Positions 8,066 to 14,644 of a stretch of DNA of 64,000 nt are shown here, one piece after another. The notes under the pieces were generated by a model. The model was given only the letters and a program-made list of their open reading frames with translations, made no database searches and was not told the origin of the DNA. Every line of letters begins with the position of its first letter. Positions within the stretch are counted from its first letter, which is position 1. The position numbers and the translations under genes are program-made. Source of the stretch: GCA-2688265 sp964527395 (lineage in GTDB: Archaea > Nanobdellota > Nanobdellia > Woesearchaeales > GW2011-AR9); contig CAZGQD010000004.1 of NCBI GenBank assembly GCA_964527395.1, positions 17,742 to 81,741 of the forward strand, in the 5' to 3' direction.

Positions 8066-9195
8066 CCATATACACTACAATATTCCCAAATTAACCTTGT
8101 TTTTCTCTTACGTTTAAGTTTTGTAATGATTTTTGATATGTCAGTATCATTTGTTAATATTACAACAAACTTTTCTTTTCTTAACAAACGGCTTACAAGA
8201 GCTAAAATTCTCACATCTGCTCCTTTCAAAAATTTATTTTTTTCAATTTCTTCTTTTTCAGCTCCTCTTCCAACTTTCAAATCTAATAAACCTAAAAATA
8301 AGCCTTTCTCCTCAGTAGTTGGTCTAATTCCTTTACTAACAGAAGTTCTTTGAAAATATCTTAAACTGGAAGAAGATATCAGTGGCTTATGATGAGATTT
8401 CCCTTTATGTGTTAATTCTTTTACAACAGATTTAAGCAAAATCTTTTCTCCATCTATAGAAAACAACAATCTAACTTGACTTTTCATGTTTTTTTCTCTA
8501 TCTGATTCAAGATATTTCAAAAAAGAGCTATCATAAATATAACAAATATCTTTCCCATTAATTATCCTTATGTCAACGTCATCTAGTCTAACTGTTGAAG
8601 CAAACATCAAATTTTTCAATACATCAGTCAAGATTTCTTCTTTTTTTGAAGAGAAATAATCTTGCATATCTTTAATTAAAGCAAGGTAACCAATTATTGT
8701 TAATTTTTTTGCTCTATTTTTGATATATGTATAGAAATATTTTTGAAAATCTTCTGTTTTCACTTCATGAAAATATTTTTTAACTTCTAAAAATTCTTTT
8801 AAAGAACCATTCTGGAAAGAAAATTCAGCCATAAAAAAATCATCATATTTATCTAGTTTCTCCTTAAATTCAGCAATAATTTTATGGTATTTTCTAGGAA
8901 TTTTATTTGCAAAGGTATTCAATGCACTTTTAACTCTCTTAACTCTAATGCTTGTTCTATTTTGCTTCCTAATTAAATCTTTAACATACTTTGGTAAATG
9001 CTTCCTAATAATCCTAGACTTATCTGAAATTTTAAGCTTCCCTGCACGTATTTGCTTATTTATCGCTGGAATATTTACTCTTGCAAAACTAAGGATTGCA
9101 TTTAAGGAAGAATATTGGTTTAAAACTGCATGCTCCAAATTTTGAATAGATTCAATCATTTTCATATGATTTTTTTCAAAAACTCTTTCTGGCAT
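8035..9195 (-). CDS. PIN-domain protein with long helical N-terminal region
   Basis: Start set at MPERVFEKNHMKMIE (9195) because a GTTTATATT box lies about 27 nt upstream. The first 220 residues are Lys-rich and helical, with no recognised domain. The rest looks like a PIN nuclease fold: a first strand with Asp in ICYIYDSSFLKYLES, a Glu in VVKELTHKG, Asp in GADVRILALVSRLL and the diagnostic VVILTNDTDI strand before a basic C-terminal tail. These supply the acidic residues expected to bind Mg. Unlike VapC proteins it has no antitoxin partner and is about three times longer, so a standalone RNase is more likely than a toxin. Assignment is by motif pattern. Confidence 0.6.
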   Translation of the reverse strand: MPERVFEKNHMKMIESIQNLEHAVLNQYSSLNAILSFARVNIPAINKQIRAGKLKISDKSRIIRKHLPKYVKDLIRKQNRTSIRVKRVKSALNTFANKIPRKYHKIIAEFKEKLDKYDDFFMAEFSFQNGSLKEFLEVKKYFHEVKTEDFQKYFYTYIKNRAKKLTIIGYLALIKDMQDYFSSKKEEILTDVLKNLMFASTVRLDDVDIRIINGKDICYIYDSSFLKYLESDREKNMKSQVRLLFSIDGEKILLKSVVKELTHKGKSHHKPLISSSSLRYFQRTSVSKGIRPTTEEKGLFLGLLDLKVGRGAEKEEIEKNKFLKGADVRILALVSRLLRKEKFVVILTNDTDISKIITKLKRKRKTRLIWEYCSVYGYFGGTQKLA

Positions 9196-9314
9196 ATAAC
9201 TAAACAAAAAAACCAAGAATATAAACCTTACCAATCACTTAACATGTCAAAGCAACAATTAATTAGTAGAATTAAACACAAAAAGTAAAGTAAAACAAAA
9301 ACAACCAAACCTAA

Positions 9315-9580
9315 AACTTCATACTTTTGCAAGACTAAGCGACTTAAGGAGCGCACGTCTGCTCCGTGTCCACCGCGGTTCAGTGGATCTAGAACTTCAT
9401 ACTTTTGCAAGACTAAGCGACTTAAGGAGCGCACGTCTGCTCCGTGTNNNNNNNNNNNNNNNNNNNNNNNNNNNNNNNNNNNNNNNNNNNNNNNNNNNNN
9501 NNNNNNNNNNNNNNNNNNNNNNNNNNNNNNNNNNNNNNNNNNNNNNNCCACCGCGGTTCAGTGGATCTAGAACTTCATAC
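9315..9580. repeat. 78-bp tandem repeat at the 3' end of srp54, interrupted by an assembly gap
   Basis: Bases 9315-9369 recur exactly at 9393-9447 (period 78 bp). Bases 9370-9402 recur after the gap at 9548-9580, in phase. Each unit contains GGAGC...GCTCC and CCAC...GTGG inverted repeats. Its junction reproduces the last codons and stop of srp54 (ATGAAGTTCTAG read on the minus strand). So the tail of srp54 plus downstream sequence was duplicated. The true copy number is unknown because the gap lies inside the array. Confidence 0.8.
9448..9547. other. Assembly gap (100 N)
   Basis: A run of exactly 100 N, the usual placeholder for unknown length. The sequence before it ends, and the sequence after it resumes, at adjacent points of the same 78-bp repeat. 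The missing DNA may therefore be nothing or further repeat copies. Confidence 0.95.
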
Positions 9581-10940
9581 CTTTGCCCATCTTCCCTTTC
9601 ATTTTCTGCATCATCTTTTGCATATCTTTCTCAGAACCTGAACCCATACCACCTTTCATCATCTTCATCATTTTCTTGCTTTGACGAAACTGCTTTAGTA
9701 AACCACGTACCTCACGCACACTAGTTCCAGACCCAGAAACTATTCTATCAATACGTCCACTATTAATACTATCAGGGTTTTCCTTCTCATAAATTGTCAT
9801 AGAATCCATTACATACTTCCATTTCTCTAATTTAGCTTCTTGAACATCAAGCGCTTCCTTGGGCAACTTAAGCGAACTCATTCCTGGAACCATTCCCAAG
9901 AGTTTCTTAAATGAACCCATCTTTTTCATAGCAGACATCTGTTCATACAAATCATTCAAATTAAAATCTCCTTTCATGAATTTGGCAGCCTTATCTTCCA
10001 TATCATCTTGATCAAAAGCCTCTTGTGCCTTCTCAAGAAGTGTTTCCAAGTCACCCATCCCAAGCAATTGTCCAACGAACCGTTTTGGATGAAACTGCTC
10101 TAAGTCTCCAACTTTCTCACCAACTCCAATAAATACAATAGGCGTTCCAGTTACAGCGCAAGCAGAAAGTGCTGCTCCACCTTTAGCAGTCCCTTCTAAC
10201 TTAGTAACTACAACTCCAGTTACTTTAACAATATCATGAAACATTTGTGCTTGTTTTTGCGCAGCCTGTCCTAAATCAGCCTGAATAACAAGTAACTTCT
10301 CATCAGCTGCTACAACTGAATGCAACAAATCAAGTTCAGCAACAAGTTCGTCAGAAAGCGCATCACGTCCAGCAGTATCCACTAAAACAATATCATAGCT
10401 AGAAAGCAACTTTTCCTTATACTTCAAATAAATCTCAGATGGAGTCCCCAAACTTTTGTCTCCATAAAAATCAACATTAATTCCACTAGCAGTCTGCTCA
10501 AGCTGTTCGTAAGCCGCAGGCCTCCATGTATCTGTTTGAATCACAGCAACTTTCTTCCCACGTTTTTTGTAGTAATTAGCTAGTTTCCCAATAGTTGTAG
10601 TTTTCCCTGCTCCAAACAAACCTACCATCATAATTACAGTTGGCACTTTAGAAACATTCAATTCATGGGTCTCACTACCTAAAAACTCCGTAAGTTCTTC
10701 ATAAACAATCTTAATTAAATGATCTTTCTTAGAAATTCCTTTAGGCGTATCATTCTTTGCCCTTTCTTTGATCTTCTTTCCCAGCCCAAAAACAAGCTGC
10801 ACGTTGGTATCTGACTGAAGAAGTGACCTCTGAAGGTCTTTAACTAGCTCATTTATCAGTTTGTCATCTACAAACATAGACTTTTTAATCTTAGAAAGTG
10901 TCTCTCGAAGTGAAGACCCTAGCTTTTCCAGTACCATCAA
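9567..10940 (-). CDS. srp54: Signal recognition particle protein SRP54
   Basis: The 457-residue GTPase binds SRP RNA and hydrophobic signal sequences and delivers ribosomes to FtsY at the membrane. An N-domain (about 1-95) with LVKDLQRSLLQSDTNVQLV is followed by the G-domain: P-loop GLFGAGKTTT at 107-116, TDTWRPAAYEQL, DTAGRD, TKLEGTAKGG, and GVGEKVGDLEQFHPKRF at the G/M junction. The C-terminal M-domain is Met-rich (MMKMMKGGMGSGSEKDMQKMM), with the short GKGMKF ending. Length and order match archaeal SRP54. The first two codons are both Met. The 3' end is embedded in the 78-bp tandem repeat. No SRP RNA gene was identified nearby. Confidence 0.97.
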   Translation of the reverse strand: MMVLEKLGSSLRETLSKIKKSMFVDDKLINELVKDLQRSLLQSDTNVQLVFGLGKKIKERAKNDTPKGISKKDHLIKIVYEELTEFLGSETHELNVSKVPTVIMMVGLFGAGKTTTIGKLANYYKKRGKKVAVIQTDTWRPAAYEQLEQTASGINVDFYGDKSLGTPSEIYLKYKEKLLSSYDIVLVDTAGRDALSDELVAELDLLHSVVAADEKLLVIQADLGQAAQKQAQMFHDIVKVTGVVVTKLEGTAKGGAALSACAVTGTPIVFIGVGEKVGDLEQFHPKRFVGQLLGMGDLETLLEKAQEAFDQDDMEDKAAKFMKGDFNLNDLYEQMSAMKKMGSFKKLLGMVPGMSSLKLPKEALDVQEAKLEKWKYVMDSMTIYEKENPDSINSGRIDRIVSGSGTSVREVRGLLKQFRQSKKMMKMMKGGMGSGSEKDMQKMMQKMKGKMGKGMKF

Positions 10941-11052
10941 GCCCTAAAACTCCCTTACTTATATAAATAATTGCCTCAAAAAAAACCAATCTCCTAAGAA
11001 AAACACCTATAAAACATCATTTTTATACTTAAGACAAAAAATAACCCAAAAA

Positions 11053-11084
11053 GCTTATAAATAAAAGTTATATCAGTTGATATA
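11053..11084 (+). promoter_or_regulatory. TATA box and palindromic operator of the 11.1-kb toxin-antitoxin locus
   Basis: CTTATAAATA (11054-11063) is followed by the perfect inverted repeat TATATCA-GT-TGATATA at 11069-11084, which ends at the base before the ATG at 11085. A site between promoter and start is typical of an autoregulating antitoxin. Confidence 0.65.
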
Positions 11085-11408
11085 ATGTTAAAAACAGAAG
11101 AATTCAATACAAAGAACATCTTAAGATATCCTAGATTAGACACTATTCTAATGGTTGAGAATTTCATCAAAGAGCACGATGGCGAATTCAAAAAGAAACA
11201 ATTGTGGGAATCTCTTCCAAAAAAGATGATGTATCAAACTTTTTGTGTTATTATTGACTACTTAATTTATTCAAAAAAGATTTCTATAGATTCAGAAAAG
11301 AAGATTGGTTTCGTAAACTTTCCGGAAATTGCACAGAAATACATATTAAGAGAAGATTTAGCTAGAAAGAAAAATGCATCTTCCTTCAAACATCAGATTC
11401 GCGGATAA
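11085..11408 (+). CDS. Winged-helix protein, probable antitoxin
   Basis: A 107-residue, mostly helical protein with a winged-helix-like core: a first helix (TILMVENFIKEH), a helix-turn-helix pair around KKKQLWESLPKKMMYQTFCVII, and a wing strand (KKIGFVNF). The C-terminal tail is basic and helical (IAQKYILREDLARKK). It overlaps the following RelE-like toxin frame by 35 nt, the classical arrangement of a type II toxin-antitoxin pair, and has a palindrome just before its start. The antitoxin role is inferred from this arrangement; the family is not named from sequence alone. Confidence 0.65.
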   Translation: MLKTEEFNTKNILRYPRLDTILMVENFIKEHDGEFKKKQLWESLPKKMMYQTFCVIIDYLIYSKKISIDSEKKIGFVNFPEIAQKYILREDLARKKNASSFKHQIRG

Positions 11409-11708
11409 AAAGACCAAAGAAGCCTTTGAAAAACTTGAATCTGGTGACAACCAAAATAGGGAATTATTCAAAACCTCAATTCTGCTTTAGACAACATCGA
11501 AGAAAATGCTTTTTGCGGTATTCAGATACCAAAAAAACTAATTCCAAAAGAATATTTGAAAAAACATGGAGTTTCGAACCTCTGGAAGTATAATTTACCA
11601 AATGCCTGGAGATTATTATATTCTATAGCTAGTGATGAAGTGCTTGTAGTTAGTATAGTTCTAGAATGGTTAAACCACAAAGATTACGAAAAAAGGTTCA
11701 AATATTAA
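11374..11708 (+). pseudogene. RelE/ParE-like toxin with a frameshift
   Basis: The first 33 codons or so (from ATG 11374, MHLPSNIRFADKKTKEAF) read into a stop at 11488-11490. From about 11475 the next frame continues without a start as LNSALDNIEENAF, then IPKKLIPKEYLKKHG, NLWKYNLPNAWRLLYSI and VLEWLNHKDYEKRFKY, ending at 11708. Together they make a typical archaeal RelE-like mRNA interferase of about 110 residues, with NLWKYNLPNAWRL and the C-terminal HKDYEKRF characteristic. One base is missing near 11470-11475 (TTCAAAACCTCAAT) relative to an intact frame. It is a disabled toxin, a draft error, or less likely a programmed -1 shift. Confidence 0.8.
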
Positions 11709-11760
11709 AAACCGAGCAAAGATTAATAAATAGCAACTACAGATTAGCTGCTATTATAGT

Positions 11761-11878
11761 GGGCCCGTAGCTTAGTCTGGATTTGATTAAAAATCACTAG
11801 AAATAGCGGCCGGCTTCGGTTTAGATAAAAATCTTAGATGAAACCGGCAGGTCGGGGGTTCGAATCCTCCCGGGCTCA
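11761..11878 (+). tRNA. trnR: tRNA-Arg (anticodon TCG) with an anticodon-loop intron and a D-arm intron
   Basis: Acceptor GGGCCCG pairs with CGGGCTC (one G-T). The T arm is GGGGG TTCGAAT CCTCC and the discriminator is A at 11878; CCA is not encoded. The anticodon stem GCCGG (11809-11813) pairs with CCGGC (11844-11848). The loop reads CTTCGG plus A, giving TCG at 11816-11818. A 23-nt intron (11820-11842) sits after position 37, the standard archaeal site, with AGAT/ATCT helix and flanking bulges. About 20 more nt (within 11781-11805) sit in the D arm, with a similar TGAT/ATCA helix. Removing both gives a normal 74-75-nt tRNA. The exact D-arm splice sites are uncertain. Confidence 0.9.
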
Positions 11879-11914
11879 CTTCCTTTTTCTAAAATTAAAC
11901 TAAAAACAACCAAT

Positions 11915-12580
11915 CTACCTAGAATCAACATACATCTCAGAAAGCAGCTTCACAGCAAGCTCTCTCTCTGCAGGCGGAATAATCAATTCCATAGTATTAA
12001 GTGGCTTCAAATGCTTAAATCTCTGCATAAAGAACACTAACTCCCGAGGCATGATCCCTCCAGGACGTCCAACAGAAATTACAGAAGAATCAAGTACAGA
12101 ACTATCAATCAAAATATACAACTCACGAAACTTCTTCAAAATTGACATAACTCCTTCAGAAACTTCAAAATGTCCAGAATCATACACTTCTGACATTGGA
12201 AAGAAATGAAGCCCATTCCCCTTAATAAACGAAAGTTCACCTTTGGAGTATTCATGCTGTCCTAAAAAAACTACATTCTCCATTGGCAAGATGTGATGCA
12301 ACAAAAGTTGATTCATCAGTTCCTTACTTTTCATATATGATCTAGCAGAAATTATCAAAAGTCCAGGTTTCTTAGCATCAATAATAAAATGTTTAACTTG
12401 CGCCAAACTATATTTGATTGACGAATTCAAAAACACAGTCCTACGATCCTTATCACCAAGCATCAATCCTTCTTTATAAGACGGACTATAAGCAATATCA
12501 ATACCTTTCTCAGTAACCTCACGCGAAGCTACTTCTGAAACAATTCCTTCAAAAGCAGCAGCTCCATACACCAGTCTCAT
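11915..12580 (-). CDS. Divergent arginase/ureohydrolase-like protein
   Basis: Start chosen at MRLVYGAAAFEG (12580); longer versions would run through the neighbouring operator and promoter. The 221 residues show the alpha/beta order of the arginase-agmatinase superfamily, with a late strand LYILIDSSVLDSSVIS followed by GRPGGIMPRELVFFMQRF. This corresponds to the DxDxxDP and GGL-x-xRE region of true arginases. Most metal ligands are missing: the first Asp is kept but the second and the DP are not, and no GGDHS motif is seen. It is probably not an active manganese ureohydrolase and may be a structural or binding relative. The assignment rests on the C-terminal motif. Confidence 0.5.
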   Translation of the reverse strand: MRLVYGAAAFEGIVSEVASREVTEKGIDIAYSPSYKEGLMLGDKDRRTVFLNSSIKYSLAQVKHFIIDAKKPGLLIISARSYMKSKELMNQLLLHHILPMENVVFLGQHEYSKGELSFIKGNGLHFFPMSEVYDSGHFEVSEGVMSILKKFRELYILIDSSVLDSSVISVGRPGGIMPRELVFFMQRFKHLKPLNTMELIIPPAERELAVKLLSEMYVDSR

Positions 12581-12662
12581 ATAAGAAAAGAAACAAAAGG
12601 GGTTTATATACTTAACTAAATAGGATTTTAAAGCAAAAAACATAATCTTGTTTATAAATAAC

Positions 12663-12711
12663 TGATTATTAATAATCAAAACATTTATAAATACTTGATT
12701 ATTAATAATCA
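12663..12711 (+). promoter_or_regulatory. Two identical palindromes flanking a TATA box (operator pair)
   Basis: The perfect 16-bp palindrome TGATTATTAATAATCA occurs at 12663-12678 and 12696-12711, 33 bp apart centre to centre, on either side of ATTTATAAAT (12683-12692). The second palindrome ends 2 bp before the GTG start at 12714. Binding of a dimer to both would cover the whole promoter. The palindrome is AT-only at its centre but too long and exact, twice, to be chance. Confidence 0.8.
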
Positions 12712-12713
12712 AT

Positions 12714-14093
12714 GTGTTAAGAGAACTATTACTCCAAAATCCTTGGTGGACAAATCCAAACAAGATAAATGAAGATACAAAAGTTAAGCTAGCGACAGCT
12801 AATAAAACAAATATCAGATACCATTTTCTAAAAAAGAACTCAATTCTTCTAGGTCAAAGACAGGTTGGAAAAACAACTTATCTCAAATTATACATCAGAG
12901 AATTAATAAAAAACAACATTAATGAAAAAAACATAACTTATTTTTCTTGTGAACCTTTAACAAACAAGAATGATTTGATAGAATTGTTCTACGAAATTAC
13001 AAAAATAAGTCCTGAAAATGGAAAAAAGTACTTATTCTTAGATGAAATAACTGCTGTATCTGATTGGGAAAAAGCAGTAAAATATCTATTAGAACAAAAA
13101 ATAATTAGTAATTTTCAACTAATCTGCACTGGAAGCAATGCTCACTTTCTAAAGGAAGGTATTGAAAGATTTCCTGGAAGAGATATAAAAACAATTCTTT
13201 TCTTACCTTTAACCTTCGCAGAATATTCAAAACAAATAACTCAAAAAAAAATAATCAGCAAACCATATTACCAAATAAAAGAAATTTACAATAATTGCAA
13301 AAAATTATTTCCACAAATCAATGAAATAAACAAATCATTCAAGAATTATGCTAAATCTGGTGGTATTCCAAAATCAATATTCGAATTAAAAAAGAACAAT
13401 AATCTCAGTTCTGAAACTTACGAGTTGTATGTCAATTGGATTCTCGGTGGATTAGCTAAATTTGGCAAACGTGAATCAATTTTCAGACCTTTAATTAAAG
13501 GGATAGTGGAGTCATACACTTCAAAAATATCTCTAAATGCCTTAGCAAAAGACTTCCAGATCCAAACACATTCAACAGTAGAAACTTACCTTGAGCTACT
13601 AAATCAATTACTGTTAGTAAATATTCTTCATTCAGTAGATCCTCAAAAAAAGATAGCCCAATTTAGAAAAAACAAAAAGATTTACTTCCAAGATCCATTT
13701 CTTTACAGCGTTTTTAAAGGTTATACTTATGGAAAATACCAAGATTATTCCAAGGATAATATGGAAAAAGTAGTTGAAGGTATACTTTGCCAAGAATTAG
13801 CTGCTCTAAAAAGAACAAAACCAGAAATAAACAATCATTTGTGGTATTTTCATACAAAAAAAGAAACAGATTTTGTTATGTTAAATCAAGATAAATCGCA
13901 ATCTTTAATTGGCATAGAACTAAAATGGTCTTCAAAACCAAGTCCAGCTGACTTTAATAATAGGTTTACTTTCAAAGAACGTATTATCTTAACAAAAGAT
14001 AAATTAGATTACGATAAAGAAAAAAAGATCTACTTAATTCCAACAGCATTATTCCTACTGTCATTACCTTCAACATCAAAAGTCTACCTTTAG
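12714..14093 (+). CDS. ATP-binding protein, AAA_14/DUF4143 family
   Basis: 459 residues beginning at a GTG; the ATG two bases earlier is followed at once by a stop. The P-loop LLGQRQVGKTTYL lies at about 45-57, Walker B YLFLDEITAVSDWEKAVKYL near 103-122, and ICTGSNAHFL gives a sensor-1-like element. A winged-helix-like segment (LAKDFQIQTHSTVETYLELL) and a C-terminal nuclease-like fold with ETDFVMLNQ and IGIELKWSSKP follow. This is the same architecture as the 1.8-kb ATPase, though clearly divergent. The cellular role of the family is unresolved. The paired palindromes around its promoter make autoregulation plausible. Confidence 0.85.
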   Translation: MLRELLLQNPWWTNPNKINEDTKVKLATANKTNIRYHFLKKNSILLGQRQVGKTTYLKLYIRELIKNNINEKNITYFSCEPLTNKNDLIELFYEITKISPENGKKYLFLDEITAVSDWEKAVKYLLEQKIISNFQLICTGSNAHFLKEGIERFPGRDIKTILFLPLTFAEYSKQITQKKIISKPYYQIKEIYNNCKKLFPQINEINKSFKNYAKSGGIPKSIFELKKNNNLSSETYELYVNWILGGLAKFGKRESIFRPLIKGIVESYTSKISLNALAKDFQIQTHSTVETYLELLNQLLLVNILHSVDPQKKIAQFRKNKKIYFQDPFLYSVFKGYTYGKYQDYSKDNMEKVVEGILCQELAALKRTKPEINNHLWYFHTKKETDFVMLNQDKSQSLIGIELKWSSKPSPADFNNRFTFKERIILTKDKLDYDKEKKIYLIPTALFLLSLPSTSKVYL

Positions 14094-14113
14094 TCTAAAT
14101 ATTTTTAGTGAAA

Positions 14114-14564
14114 CCCAAGTTTGACAGTTTGCTCAAAAATCACCTGCGTCTAAGCTCTCGAGCTTAGCAACGAAGCGAGCCACAATCCGTATGGCGAGTA
14201 CGTTAGCGTACGCAGTCCATAATTACGGAAAATCTCCAAAATAAGCATAAAATAATTCTCATTTGAATAGGAAAAGTATTTGACAGTTGCATTAAAATCA
14301 CATGAATTTAAGTTTTTTAAAACAGATTTAGCTAAAAAAGATAATTATTTCTAGAAAAAAATAGCTTATTTTTCACAAAAAAGGACAAATCTTACTAAAA
14401 TTAATGGAAATTTGCCAAACTGTCAAATTCATATAGCAAATAAACGCTAAAAAACTCTCTTTTAATGACGACAAGTTATCTGTCAAATACAATTCTAAAA
14501 AAGCGCAAAAAACTAAAAAATCACTAGAAATTGTCTTTAAAAAACACTTACTGTCAAACTTGGG
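14114..14564. mobile_element. 451-bp inverted-repeat element with five TTTGACAG boxes (MITE-like, non-coding)
   Basis: CCCAAGTTTGACAGT at 14114-14128 is exactly inverted at 14550-14564. Inside, TTTGACAG recurs in direct orientation at 14120 and 14279 and in inverted orientation at 14420, 14480 and 14551. The first two share downstream context (GTT(T)GC, then an A-rich stretch and ATCAC). No convincing gene lies within. The left part holds the GC-rich hairpin block at 14151-14228. Terminal inverted repeats without a transposase suggest a non-autonomous mobile element; clustered directed boxes could also mean a protein-binding or replication-related site. This is inference. Confidence 0.5.
14151..14228. 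other. GC-rich hairpin block, third member of the AACGA/GAGCC/GGCGAGT family
   Basis: TAAGCT-CTCG-AGCTTA (14151-14166) forms a tetraloop hairpin. The core then reads AGCAACGAAGCGAGCC (from 14166) and GGCGAGT (14193-14199), sharing order and spacing with the elements at 19.3 and 57.3 kb. GTACG-TTAG-CGTAC (14198-14211) is a second hairpin, and CCGTATGG pairs with CCA and TACGG around it. Transcription strand is unknown. It lies in the inverted-repeat element before valS. Confidence 0.5.
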
Positions 14565-14644
14565 GTGAAATACTCTTTTCTCTACCTTTTTCTCTTCTTT
14601 AGCTCCCAAACCTTTTAATATAATCTATCCTCCAAAAACAGATC

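Noticed and set aside
9361..9400. Vector-like words near the first gap (CCACCGCGG, TCTAGAACT, AGTGGATC) resembling a cloning polylinker.
   Set aside because: The words are in the wrong order and the TAGAACTTCATAC part is the true srp54 stop region; the similarity is coincidental.
9228..9551. Minus-strand frame crossing the gap with a 26-residue repeated peptide.
   Set aside because: It is a translation of the 78-bp tandem repeat (78 = 3 x 26) and includes unknown bases; not a supported gene.
11465..11490. Programmed -1 frameshift in the RelE-like toxin.
   Set aside because: The site lacks a classical slippery heptamer and a downstream structure is not apparent; mutation or draft error is more likely.
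14373..14609. Minus-strand 78-codon frame in the inverted-repeat element.
   Set aside because: It runs through the terminal repeat and lacks promoter or homology; probably chance.
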